This document shows, piece after piece, positions 23,443-33,890 of a stretch of 64,000 nt of DNA. A program made the translations under genes and the position numbers. Positions within the stretch are counted from its first letter, which is position 1; each line of letters starts with the position of its first letter. The notes below the pieces were generated by a model. The model was not told the DNA's origin and made no database searches. It saw only the letters and a list, made by a program, of their open reading frames with translations. Origin of the DNA: Tetragonia tetragonoides. Lineage: Eukaryota; Streptophyta; Magnoliopsida; Caryophyllales; Aizoaceae. Location: positions 18,168,001-18,232,000 of the forward strand of contig CM076141.1 in NCBI GenBank assembly GCA_038025085.1, written 5' to 3'.

Positions 23443-24780
23443 AGGGTTCACCAATTATTGCATTGTATGTTGTATATACAATTTTCTTCCCTTGGTAATC
23501 ACAATATACATACACGGAGTACATCATCATCACGCACCTACTACTTTGATGATAATATTTAAGAGAATCAAATGAAAGATCACATATAACCAAAGAACCC
23601 TGCAGTGGTCGAAGGGTCCTTGTACAGATGTATATTTATGTCTTATCTGTCAAAATATGACTTGCATTTCTATAAGATAATATTATTAACTAATTAATCA
23701 GTCATCACTTTTACCCTTCAAACATTTCGACTACTCTCTGTTGGAAAATTTTAATGATGGCACACAAGAAGCAAATACATTTTGATGAACAATCTATTTT
23801 ACCTTTATTACTTAAACAAACTCAATAGTAAATGCCTATTTACGCTTATAATGGTCTAGTGACCCTCGCTCTAGCTAAATTTATGCAACTAATGGAAAAA
23901 CATGGAGCATAATCTAGTACCCACTAGTCCACTAACCAACTATCCACGTTTAATTACTGATGCTAAACGTACAAAATAGGAACTAGTTCAAACTAACACA
24001 GAATTACATTTTGATAATTATTATAATTAATAAATAATAATTTTGAAGCACTACTTTTAAGTTTTAACACTCTCATCACCTTCAACCCCACATGCGACTT
24101 ACTCTTAGCTCCCAAAGTCTTCTTCATATACTTTTGGTATAGGAGTACTACGTATCTTGTCCATGATGGACGTGCCATCACTTTCAACTTTTAAAATTGT
24201 CATCAACAAACTGATTTTTCTAACGATCTTCTTTTACGGGACCCAATTAGATTTTGATTCAGGGTATTTTTTTTATTTTATTTTTATTATTATTTTTTTT
24301 TACGGAGGTAAGGAGGCCCGCTCCCAGATTCAGGGTCATTTTATTAAATTGTAGGGTGACATGGGACAATATTCAAATGGTGAACTCAGATAGTCAGATA
24401 TCGAATGGGACAGTTCTACCGGCCAATTGGAGCGTCACTTTATAACGGTTTCATTAAGGATTACTTCTTCTGTCATGTATGTTTACACTTTGAAGGGGGT
24501 CAGTTCTTCTGTTCATTTTGGTTTGAAGGGTCACTTGTAGGTCACAAATGATAGAAAAACTAACGTCAGATGATCAAAGCGGGTCTCTTCTGTAATTAAT
24601 GTATCTTTATTATCCTTTTAAGCGTTACTTATTCATGGTTTAAAGGTCGTATATCACTCAGTCCCACTGTACTAAATGTTCACTTCTATGGTATTGTTTA
24701 AAAGACCACTTCTTCAGTGTTGTTTAATGGCAACTAAATGATGTTTGATATGCTACAAGAAAACTGAACAACAAGTTAAC
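23140..24780 (+). repeat. Duplicated block, right copy
   Basis: Second copy of 19619-20830 in the same orientation. It is enlarged by a TA microsatellite at 23399-23440 and by extra sequence at about 24030-24330. The duplicated blocks flank the LINE-like remnant. Confidence 0.7.
23387..23440. repeat. Poly-A and TA microsatellite
   Basis: An A-run followed by about 40 bases of alternating TA. Confidence 0.95.
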
Positions 24781-24962
24781 AACTGCCTGTAGAATAAGAA
24801 ATGCTCGATGGATTAGTACGATGACCTTGGAGGATATACACAAATATCACGGGGTCACTTCTATGGTGTTTAGCGTTATGTGAAATGCATGTTACGTTTC
24901 AGAATCCCTTCTACCATGTGTTGTGGTATTGTTTTAAAGGTTACTTCCTGGAGACTAATTTA

Positions 24963-25251
24963 GGATGTGTTTTTTTTCACTTATTTCCACTGATTGAGTA
25001 AGGTCCTGCCACTGATTTAATTTCCACTGATTCGGTAGGTCTTTCCACTGATTCAATAGGGTCCTCTGTCCTTCCACTGATTCTGTGAGTATTGGGAATG
25101 TGGGTCCTGCCCCTGATTTCTACTGATTCAGTAAGGTCATGTCACTGATTCTCACTGATTCAGTAAGGTCTCTTGCCACCGATTTGAATAAGGTCTTACC
25201 ACTTATTTTCACTGATTGAGTAAGGTCCAATAAGTAAAAAGGAACACACCC
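24963..25251 (+). mobile_element. Tourist-like MITE with internal repeats, copy 1
   Basis: Ends GGATGTGTTTTTTTTCACTT and AAAGGAACACACCC. The inside is built from repeats of the kind CACTGATTCAGTAAGGTC. Flanks are TTA and TAA. Belongs to the family also seen at 29956, 38035, 38546, 55518 and 58334. Confidence 0.75.
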
Positions 25252-25502
25252 TAACAAATGCCCCTTGGATCATTACTATGACCTGGGCGGACGTCAAGGG
25301 TCACTTACTCACTTCTATGGTGTTTAGCAATTCCCCTATCTGTAATGCATGTTTCAGAATCCCTTCTAGGCTGCTTCTACCGACTACCATGGTGTATGTT
25401 GTCACTAAGGGTCTATGGGTATTGTTTTAAGGGTTACTGCTACAATACATGGTCATTAAAGGTCACCGACCAAATCAGTGGTTCTGTTAATAATAAAAAT
25501 GG

Positions 25503-25503
25503 C

Positions 25504-25581
<78 letters not shown>

Positions 25582-25590
25582 TATTATTAC

Positions 25591-25660
<70 letters not shown>

Positions 25661-25661
25661 G
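25503..25661. repeat. Long ATT microsatellite
   Basis: About 159 bases of TTA/ATT trinucleotides with two ACT interruptions. The poly-Ile, poly-Tyr and poly-Asn frames across it are artefacts. Confidence 0.97.
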
Positions 25662-25721
25662 CATTCACTTGTTTTAACATCCACCTTTTGCCTGTATCCT
25701 ATTTATTTCAAAAATCAAATT

Positions 25722-25857
25722 GTTTTCGTGGGTCTTTTGAAAATAGCCTCCCTGCTAGGCGACTAGTTAGGGGTAAGGCTGCGTACATCTGGACGCCCCC
25801 AGACCCTGCCCTCGGCGGGACATTTACTGGGTTGCTGTTGTTGTTGTTGTTGCTGCT
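25722..25857 (+). mobile_element. Au-like SINE, 3' part
   Basis: Contains the hallmark GGTAAGGCTGCGTACATCTG, the following CCCCCAGACCCTGCC block, and the TTACTGGGTTGCTGTTGTTG tail of Au-type SINEs. The tRNA-like head is not recognisable, so it is 5' truncated or diverged. Confidence 0.75.
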
Positions 25858-26149
25858 CAACAGTATCAAACTGATTATTCTGCCGATATTGTTTAAAGTG
25901 ACCCGTTTTTTACAGTTTACACCATACTTTATCATGGCGAAATACCCGTTTGGCCGTTTCTTTTAGTTCACAACTTCACACGCACCATACTTTTTCATGC
26001 TCCGCTGTTCTTGCACAAACCAAACTTCTATAGCCAAGTTTGAGAAATTCTCCAATATGTCCTTGCTTGCACATGCCTTATCTTTCCCTCGCTACAATTA
26101 CAACTTCTAGACGAGCAAAAAACAACAAGCTATAAGAAAAGTAAGGGTG

Positions 26150-26535
26150 TGTTCGATCTGTTCCACTTTAATAGAATCATAATCAGATAAAATGTGTCCA
26201 ATTAAATCGTGATTCATGAGGTGAATAGTAATATCATCAAATCAACCAATTAGCAGCCTATGAGTACAATTATTAATTAAAGATGTGACAATCTGACTGA
26301 AACATACAGTACTATACAAGCCAACTCACATGCAGCAGGGATTAATTAAAGATATGACAATCTGATTGAAACATACTATATAAGACAACTCACACACAGC
26401 AGGAAGTAAACATATGTGGCCTGGCCTGTGTGATGACTGATGAGTACTACAGTTCTTCTTTAATTACTCAGTAATTGGACACAAGGCTGCTAATGGTTGA
26501 TTTGATGGTATTACTATTCACCCGATAAATACGCA
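26150..26535. mobile_element. Foldback element with internal tandem duplication
   Basis: GGTGAATAGTAATATCATCA at about 26220 is mirrored by the reverse complement near 26500-26525, and AGCAGCCTATGAG by the complement near 26487. Between the arms a 65-bp unit is tandemly duplicated at about 26273-26340 and 26339-26403. Non-coding; family unknown. Confidence 0.6.
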
Positions 26536-26777
26536 GTATCTTATTGTGCCTGACAGTTTGAAAAGGATTGGCCTGGCCTCCGCCCTATGACATCATGTCG
26601 CGTGCTAATCGATGTACTTTATATCCATCTACTCGTATTAGTTTGCTTGTATTTCCAATCTTTGTCTTTGGTAATTCCTCCAGCAGAACAAACAAAGTAC
26701 TCGGTAACTGCCACCTTGTTGCCTGTAAATAGAGTGCTGAAAAGCGAACAAACAAAATCTGAATCGTTCCTTGTAAA

Positions 26778-26865
26778 TACTCCTCCGTCCCACTTTAATT
26801 GTCCACTTTGAAATTTGTGAGTCACATATTTCAAAGTGGACAATTAAATTAGGACGGAGGGAGTA
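26778..26865. mobile_element. Short Stowaway-like MITE
   Basis: A nearly perfect palindrome from TACTCCTCCGTCCCACTTT to AGGACGGAGGGAGTA with TA at both ends. About 88 bp, shorter than most Stowaway elements, with arms of roughly 40 bp. Confidence 0.85.
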
Positions 26866-27541
26866 AATCCGAACCGTTCATTAGTCTTGTCTCCTCCATC
26901 TCTCTCTATGTTTTCTCTTCTCCACTCTGAAGTTTCATCTATCAAAAAAAGAAGATCTTGAAGTTTCTCTCTCTTCCTAGTCTCTCGCCCCTCTGAATAC
27001 TCAGCCAGTTAAGCCTGGTGCAGGTATTATAGCATCCTCTCAATTTTATTTGTCTCGTTTTTTTCTGTATATTATACTATTATTACATTTTGCATGACAT
27101 CTACGTGTACTTCAATGGTGGGGTCATTGATTTCGAAGATACATCATTGTTGCTTAGGGTTGTGTTCTACTACTTTTTATTATTAGGTTTACTTGCGCGA
27201 AATATATACATGCGAATTTTTTTAATGAAAAAGCAAAAAGCAGTTTTTATTCCTTTTCTTGTGCACTTAGAGGAAAAGTGTCCAATGTTCTTTTGATAAG
27301 TGAAAACTTGCAAGAAATAGCCTCTTTATTAAGGGATCAGATCCCCTCATCTAATGTCTTAGATGTCACGTGGGTGTTGAACTACTGATTATGTAACATC
27401 GCAAATCAGCGTGAAAAATAATAATTTAATACAATAATCAGTCTATGTTTTGGCCAAAAAAGATTGTTTGTCTTTAATGTCTCCCCAAAATAATATCTTT
27501 CAAAATTACCCGTTGTTTTTCAGTATCAGTCCTGGCATTCC

Positions 27542-28006
27542 ATGGATTCTCTTCGGCCAGTTTCGAGATATGTTTTCGGGGAAGGTGACAGGGTAGAGGT
27601 GTCAATAGATGAAGAGGGTTTTTTGGGATCCTATTACGAAGCTAAGGTACTTTTGTATTACCATCGTCAATTGCCGAAATTTGTCGGTATCGAGTACACT
27701 CATCTGTTATTTGATCCGCCGACTAAACCTCCCAAACATCTCCAAGAAAGTGTCAAACATTATCTAGTCCGCCCCAGTCCGCCAAAGTTACCATGTGATC
27801 GTTTCGAAAGAAATGACATCGTAGACGCTTAGGATAATGACGGTTGGTGGATTGGGAAAGTTGTCCAAGTTCATGAAGAGGATGAATTGATGTATGATGT
27901 TCACTTTAAACGTTACGGTGAGAAATGCATCCGCCACGAGTCAATCCGTGTCAGCAAGCAATGGGTCGAGTTCGCAGAAGAGAGGTACTTTTGGCGCCGT
28001 ATTTGA
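27542..28006 (+). pseudogene. Agenet (Tudor-like) domain protein with one in-frame stop
   Basis: Plant Agenet proteins are Royal-family chromatin readers or regulators. The frame starts MDSLRPVSRYVF and shows a first Agenet repeat (GDRVEVSIDEEGFLGSYYEA, later EYTHLLFD). The start of a second repeat, DRFERNDIVDA, is cut by TAG at 27830-27832 and resumes in the same frame with DNDGWWIGKVVQVHEE and YDVHFKRYGEKC, ending at 28004-28006. So 154 sense codons surround one stop. A 5' UTR intron is plausible (CAG|GTATTA at about 27024 to TTTTTCAG at about 27522). The stop probably replaces a Tyr or similar codon. Read-through would give two tandem Agenet domains; as is, only the first is made. Confidence 0.85.
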
Positions 28007-28363
28007 GGATTCTTTTTTTTTTTTTTTTTTAGTCAGGGTGTTTTAAACTTTTAGTCTCATGTACTCGAATGATTTAGTCAGGGAGCACTTCACCTAATGA
28101 TCACCTCTACAGAAGTTCACTAGTTATACTGAATATTCTAGATTCAATGTACTCCTATGATTTAATCTACTTTCTTTGTTCATCTATTAATAATTACGTA
28201 TTAATTAATAGAATATTCATGAAACGATTGTAAAATGTACTCCTAATACTTAATTAAACAAACATTAAACAGACTAGTGAAAAAAAACAAACATTCAAAA
28301 GAAACAAACAAACAATAATAGCGCTATTTCAAAACTTCAATTGATGTCTTCCTTCAACATCCA
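28007..28363. other. Gene-free stretch
   Basis: Downstream flank of the Agenet pseudogene with a T-run at 28012-28030. Nothing else recognised. Confidence 0.4.
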
Positions 28364-28711
28364 TTATATTTCACGGTAAGCCACGTCCACAAGGTAATCA
28401 AGGCGCCTTATAGCTTCTACTGGATCGGACGAACAAAGGATTTCCTCTCTGAGTGCGGCAGCATAGCGCATCACCTGCTCCCACATACCTGGGTCAAGCT
28501 TCTTACCTTCCCTCTTCGCGGCTGCTAGCGCTTGCAGAACAGTCGTTGGAGCTTGCACCGTCGTCATCATCAGAGGAGGGGGTGTGCGTGACTCCATCTT
28601 CATTTGGGAAACATATCCCATGTATTCTTCCTTGGTCATCGTGCGTTTTATATTTGTGGGTGCCTTCGGAGGCGCAATGCCCTTGCCATGCCTTGAGAGA
28701 GTTTTGCCCAT
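28364..28711 (-). CDS. Hypothetical 115-residue protein
   Basis: Open from ATG at 28711 with a basic, Gly/Pro-rich N-terminus (MGKTLSRHGKGIAPPKAP). A predicted helical C-terminal half follows, containing LQALAAAKREGKKLDPGMW and EAIRRLDYLVDVAYREI. Composition looks protein-like (alternating charged and aliphatic residues) and the local GC content is above its surroundings, but I recognise no family. It may be a small gene or a fragment of a transposon-encoded protein. The opposite strand is also partly open and looks like a shadow. Confidence 0.4.
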   Translation of the reverse strand: MGKTLSRHGKGIAPPKAPTNIKRTMTKEEYMGYVSQMKMESRTPPPLMMTTVQAPTTVLQALAAAKREGKKLDPGMWEQVMRYAAALREEILCSSDPVEAIRRLDYLVDVAYREI

Positions 28712-28747
28712 CTATGGTGTATAAAATTTATTAAGTCCGTAAATGAC

Positions 28748-28768
28748 TAATCTCTCTCTCTCTCTCTC
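28748..28768. repeat. CT microsatellite
   Basis: A run of TC dinucleotides just upstream of the hypothetical minus-strand gene. Confidence 0.9.
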
Positions 28769-29955
28769 TGGGGTGAGTGTGGTGACTGGGAGTCATTAGC
28801 TTTGTACATCTGTTAACACACAGTGAGGGATTATAAGCCAAGGCGTGTACTGTGGATATTTTAACGAGTATTTTTAATTTTTAAAAGGGGATTGGAAACG
28901 GTTTTGATTTTCGCGTTGAATACATGCAATGGTAGAGCGTAGAACTCGCACCAAAGAAAATTCAACAAATGGGGGTACTAACAGAAAATTCTTTGAATTC
29001 AAATAAGGTTGTGACCCTTCATTTTTCATTTAGCACAATTTATTTTTTTCTTTTTTTTGCTTTTTTTATACAATAAGGAACCCTTGTTCTCACTACATAC
29101 AAGTCTTGTGTGAGACCAACTCACAGAAAACTAGGGTCACTTTTTAGAAATGAAGGAGTCACTTATGGTAAGCAGTGACCCTAATTTCATTGAAAAGTGA
29201 CTCCGGTCTCACTAAAAGTTATAAAAAACCGTCTTATCAAAGTTTTTGTGTTCTCACTACTCTTCGAGTATGCACCGGATAAACCCCGAGTGTATGCAAT
29301 AGCCTGCAAACCACACACACCAGGCAAGCCAACAAGATAAATCTTGTAGACAGTCTCAACAAAGAGGCCTTGGGAATTGAACCTATGACATTTTTCATGA
29401 AATTTCAACCCCACGACCAACTCCACTACCCCTTTAATTTCAAGGCATCTACCATGTTTATTGATTTCTCCATTCTTTATTTTCCTAAGTAAAGATGGAA
29501 GTCTCATCGTTATTCCTATTTCTCCCGTACACGAAGATGACTAAAGATTTATAAAGGGCACCTGATATAAGTTTAAATTAGTACATTGTAAACATATTTG
29601 ACTAACATGGTAGAGGTGGAAAAGTTATATGTGTATGTGAACTATTGGATCAGCTACGATACGACAATAATAGCCATACGGCAATGAAGTACTTATGTAG
29701 TTGTTTAGATGAAATGAAGTACTTGTGTAGGTGTTGATCCTTGATACTAGATGGAATACTAGGTACACTAGGGTTTTCATGTCCAAACATTAGTTTGACT
29801 TTTGTCAACGTGAGTGCACCATTCTGTAATTTTCTAAAATCTCAATATACATCAATGAAATATACCCTCTAAAATAAGTAACCCAATCACGGTTACAAGT
29901 GCGCGCCTTACAAATAGTGAAACGATTGAATAATGCACTATGATCCTTTAAATAA
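28769..29955. other. Gene-free stretch with small inverted repeat
   Basis: At 29107-29219 GTGAGACC and GGGTCACTTTTTAG are mirrored by AAAAGTGACTCCGGTCTCAC-like sequence, a small hairpin that uses the GGGTCAC word. The remainder has only weak ORFs that I do not support as genes. Confidence 0.4.
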
Positions 29956-30533
29956 GGGTGTGTTCTTTTCCACTTATTTGATCTTACCCAATCAGTGAAA
30001 ATAAGTAGCAAGACCTTACCCAATCAGTGGGAATCAGTGGTTAAACCTTACTGAATCAGTGAGAATAAGTGGCAGGATCTTACTCAATCAGTGGCAGGAC
30101 CCACATTATTACTCACAAAATCAGTTACAAGACCTTACTGAACCAGTGAGAATCAACCGAATCAATGTAAAGTGTGTTTGGCCAAGCTTCTTTGAATTTC
30201 AGCTTCTCCCCCTCATTTCCCTCATATTCTCCCCCTTCCACCATCAAATTCAGCTTCTTAGAAGCTGAAAATAGCCCCCAAAGAGGTTAGAAGTAGAAAC
30301 TTTAATTTGGAGCATCTATTTTTTGCCACCTTGAGGGGTATTTTCAGCTTTTAAGAAGCTGAATTTGGTGGTGGAAGGGTGGAGAATGTGAGGGAAATAA
30401 GGGGGAGAAGCTAAAATGTGACAAAGTTTGGCCAAACATTAAGTGGAGGATCTTATTCAATTAGTGAGAATCAATGACAATACCTTATTCAATCGGTGAG
30501 AATCAGTCGAAATAAGTGGAAAAGAACGCACCC
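29956..30533 (-). mobile_element. Tourist-like MITE, copy 2, interrupted by another MITE
   Basis: Starts GGGTGTGTTCTTTTCCACTT and ends GTGGAAAAGAACGCACCC, flanked by TAA on both sides (29953-29955 and 30534-30536), as in PIF/Harbinger-Tourist elements. The inside consists of AATCAGTG/CAAGACCTTAC-type repeats in the reverse sense of copy 1. A second MITE at 30175-30438 splits it. Confidence 0.85.
30175..30438. mobile_element. hAT-like MITE nested in the Tourist-like MITE
   Basis: Ends TGTTTGGCCAAGCTT and AAGTTTGGCCAAACA, with a second internal inverted pair (AATTCAGCTTCTTAGAAGCTGA and its mirror). Flanked by TAAAGTG and TTAAGTG, a 7-bp near-identical target duplication. About 264 bp. Confidence 0.75.
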
Positions 30534-30554
30534 TAAAGCTTATAACACAACCTC

Positions 30555-30672
<118 letters not shown>

Positions 30673-30867
30673 CGTGTCCAAATACATTGATACGCAAACA
30701 TATCCCTCGATTTACTCCCTACTTTCTCAAGAAAGACCTCGAATCTTCTTTTCTTTTTTCTTATTTTCGTAGGAATTAAAGTCGTAGCGCAAAACCTCTC
30801 ATCTTTTATGTCCCATCATTCTCTGTTTCTCTCAAGCACAGTCGCAAAACCAAACCAAAAAAGAGAA

Positions 30868-32368
30868 ATGGAATACATAAATGTGAGAAATGTTAACAAG
30901 GAAGTGATAGTCGATCCTGGCTGGAATGACACCCTTGGAGTGGCTATCAAACGACTCCTCGAGAAACAAGGGTGGGAGGATCATTTTCAGGACTCAAGCA
31001 CATCACAATATCCCACGATGATTGGGGAATTTTATGGAAATCTGACTTACATTCAAGCTAAACAAAGTTTGTCTACAAGGATCAAGAATAGACCCATCTC
31101 TTTCAATCAAAAAAACCTGAGTATATTTCTCGGCCTAAGGGGTGAAGGACGCTGCATACAAGATTTTGATTCTTGGGGAGAAAACGATGACTCACTTGAG
31201 ATTCTGAAACGGGTTATGAACCAAGAAACATTGAAAGAAGTGCAGAACCCTAAAGTCCTAGACTTGCCTCTCAAAAGTCGAGTCCTTTATGAGATTGTGA
31301 GAAAGATAATCCGGGCAGAAATGACTGAGGAGGAGGTGATTAAACCAGGAGAAGCTCTCCTAATCGACCTTTTGCTGCGTGGGGTGCAAGTGAACCTCCC
31401 TTATTTGGTAACGTTTTCATAACATCAATTATTTTTTAAGTTTCCAATTTTCCTGTGAAACTTTTGTGTACATATCTTGTTATCTTCATCGTTATTGACA
31501 GTTCTTAGGAGATAGCTTAAAATCCTGTAATTTGCTTCTACTCGTATTTCTTAAATGGATGGTTAGATTTCCTCCTATTTTGTTTCTTTAAGTTTATTGA
31601 GTGAGTATAATTTTTGGGTAGGAAAAACTCTCTCTACCCAGTAAGAAAATGGAAATTATAGAGTAAATCAATGTAGGGAACATTTTTTCCCTGGATTAGG
31701 AGGGGAAGATTAGAATAAAGAGAAGGTATCTTCTTTTAGATGAGGGTGTATTGGGGAAAAGAGGTAGACGAGTTGGTTGGTGGCCTTGGTGGCACTGCAA
31801 AGTCCAAATACTGATAAACAGCATGGAGGTTGCTCGGGAATAAAAATGATGATTTGGGCTACAGTTTATGGTTTATTGTATATTTGTATGGTGAGTTTTT
31901 GGTAATTAAATTTACTTAGTTATCATTTGAGTAATGAGTAATGACCATTTGAAAAGTCGAAACAACATTATTAGGGTCGGTGCTCCCCTGGCCTACAGTT
32001 AAGTCTTTTATCGATGTAAAATGAACCACATATGGATGTTATTCGAAATAAGTTTTTACCAATTGTTTCTAATATATGAAATTATGGATCAGGTATTTGA
32101 TGGGATGCTCCAAGCCGCTGCTGAAGTATCACAGATCAGGGACATGCCCTATGGGACATGGGTGATAAAAATTATAAAAGAACAAATCATTACTGTGGTT
32201 GGTCTGGATTGTGTGTGCTTAAATAGGGAAAATGTAATCAATGGTGAAAACATCAGTCGCGGAATCGAAAAATACGAACAGGAGCTTATGGAATACCGGA
32301 GGGGGGATGGCTCAAGTAAGTATGCTAACTCTTTTACATGGGATGACTATGAAGGAATGATAGAGTGA
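30868..32368 (+). CDS. Plant transposon-type protein (Transposase_32-like), two exons
   Basis: Exon 1 runs from ATG at 30868 (context GAGAAATGG; an ATG at 30808 is also in frame) to 31407. Exon 2 runs from 32093 to the TGA at 32366-32368. The junction TTG|GTAACG and GATCAG|GTATTT is canonical and in frame, joining NLPYL to VFDGMLQAAAEV. The protein is about 272 residues. Exon 1 shows a long N-terminal helical segment, then IGEFYGNLTYIQAK and LSIFLGLRGEG. These resemble the putative plant transposon protein domain found in many plant genomes near retroelements and absent from classical DDE transposases. Exon 2 ends with an acidic, Tyr-rich tail. No stop or frameshift disrupts it, so it may be expressed. 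Function is unknown; family assignment rests on motif resemblance. Confidence 0.6.
31408..32092 (+). other. Predicted intron of the transposon-type gene
   Basis: GT at 31408 and AG at 32091-32092, preceded by a T-rich tract. AT-rich, with no coding frame of its own except a short run-in to exon 2. Confidence 0.6.
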
Positions 32369-32463
32369 CCTTAGGGTTGGTGACCGGCCTTCTCGATATG
32401 TCTGGCAGGCAACTTTTGAAAAAACTATGTCCGACATGGTTTAAGTTCTTTTGCTTGGTTGAT

Positions 32464-32652
32464 ACTGTATTACGGAGTACTGTTTTTTTTGTGTACTGCA
32501 TTTTAAGCTAATGAACCTCCGGTTACTGTGATACGTGTAGTACTGTTCTCTTTGTGTACTGCATTTTAAGCTAATGATCCTCCGCTTACTGTATTACGGA
32601 GTACTGTTTTCTTTGTGTACTGCACTTTAAGCTATTAAACCTTCGGTTCCTA
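32464..32652 (+). repeat. Three tandem ~62-bp units
   Basis: ACTGTATTACGGAGTACTGT, TTTGTGTACTGCATTTTAAG and CTAATGAACCTCCGGTT recur three times with small changes, just downstream of the transposon-type gene. They probably lie in its 3' UTR. Confidence 0.8.
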
Positions 32653-33554
32653 GATGCTATTATTACTTTCATCTTCTTACACTTGAAGATTTCGTCCTGA
32701 CACCATGGGTTCAAATTGAAGACTGGAGAATGGAGATCAGACGATCATATTATAATCAAGCTTGTATTGATTCATCTTCTTATAGTAGGTACTAAAGTAA
32801 TTTGGGAGGTATCCAATTAGTTATAGGCTCTCATATCAAGTTATCATCACCAAATGTTGGTGGGTTCAAGATACAACACACTTCAACTGCTACCACTAGT
32901 TAAGCCATACAATGTTCTTATTTCAGATCGAGTTATTTTAGTGAAGCAAGCAGAACTCCATTCATCTAGGTTTTTTATTCAGTTACCAACAAGAGTGGTG
33001 GTATAGTGGTTCCAATACTTCCAAGCTACTCCCAAGTGGTTTGACAAAGAAAGGTGATGGGTTCGAATCCCTTTCTCCCCCACATGCCTTGTGGAATTAT
33101 TGAAGTGAAACCTACAGCAACTCACACGCACACGACACATGGCCTATGTCACACATCAAGGAGGAAGAGCATCTTTATTGCAGTCCTTGCAATTTTACCA
33201 TAGAATCGGTCTTCCTCTTTTTTGGGCCATTGGATAGCACATAGCAGGGGGGGTTTAAGGGGGTTGGAGCCTTGGAGGAAAGAGATAAAGAGAAGAGAAG
33301 ACTTCTAGCAGTTCCTCTCTCCCTCCTCCCCAAACTTTTCAATTCCCAAACAAACCCCCCCTATTTACACAGGAAACAGCAGGGAGTGATCCTCTTATTC
33401 ACTACTCTACTTCTCATATTCATATATAGACAAGACAGAGTATTAGTGATTCTCACTCACTACTACTCATGTATAGACAGAGCTCTCTGTTCCACTTTTT
33501 CATATAATCCCTCCCTTTACCTCCTCCTTTTGTCGCAGCCCTGTTCCTGCTATC
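32653..33554. other. Gene-free stretch containing a SINE
   Basis: Apart from the SINE at 32991-33165, sequence near 33240-33550 is CT-rich and may be promoter or 5' UTR of the following GRF gene. The 123-residue frame at 33272-33643 overlaps the GRF frame and is a shadow. Confidence 0.4.
32991..33165 (+). mobile_element. tRNA-derived SINE with A and B boxes
   Basis: Contains GTGGTATAGTGGTTCC (box A-like) and GGGTTCGAATCCC (box B, about 33059-33071), then a body with CCCCCACATGCCTTGTGG. The head matches that of the SINE at 38054-38329 (reverse). Confidence 0.7.
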
Positions 33555-33890
33555 ATGGAGACGACATCTTCAAATGGATCCTCAAGAATTCAAGACTATC
33601 CAAAGTGCAAGTGCGGCACTGCAACCAAAAAATGGCTATCTAAAACTACTTCAAACCCCTTTAGAAGGTTTTTCATCTGCGCAAAATACAAAGAAAAATG
33701 AGGATGTGACCGCTTTATCTGGATTGATCCTCCACTTCCAGATGAAGTTGAAAGGGAAGTCATTCACATGATGAAACAAAATTCGGAAAGGGAAGAAGAG
33801 CTGAGGGCATACAAATGGTGGTTTCTAACAATGAAAGTTGTATGCTTTGTAATGCTTACGACCATGATTAGCATGTACTTAGGGAAATGA
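33555..33890 (+). pseudogene. GRF-type zinc-finger protein with one in-frame stop
   Basis: Found by reading the sequence directly. From ATG at 33555 the frame reads PKCKCGTATKKWLSKTTSNP then FRRFFICAKYKEK, i.e. the CxCG..FxC part of a GRF zinc finger. A TGA at 33699-33701 interrupts it, and the same frame resumes with GCDRFIWIDPP, which supplies the fourth Cys and the conserved F-x-W. A charged helix (EVEREVIHMMKQNSEREEE) and a C-terminal hydrophobic segment (VVCFVMLTTMISMY) follow, then TGA at 33888-33890. Small plant GRF proteins with a C-terminal coiled coil and transmembrane tail have this architecture. One stop inside the finger makes this a pseudogene unless read through. Confidence 0.85.

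Noticed and set aside
25345..25966. Long frames of poly-Tyr, poly-Ile and poly-Asn
   Set aside because: They translate the ATT microsatellite in all frames and have no flanking conserved sequence.
28745..28770. CT repeat as CRISPR-like or regulatory array
   Set aside because: A simple dinucleotide microsatellite; CRISPR arrays are not expected in plant nuclear DNA.
33272..33643. 123-residue frame overlapping the GRF gene
   Set aside because: Its 3' part is an out-of-frame reading of the GRF coding sequence and the N-terminal part is CT-rich leader.
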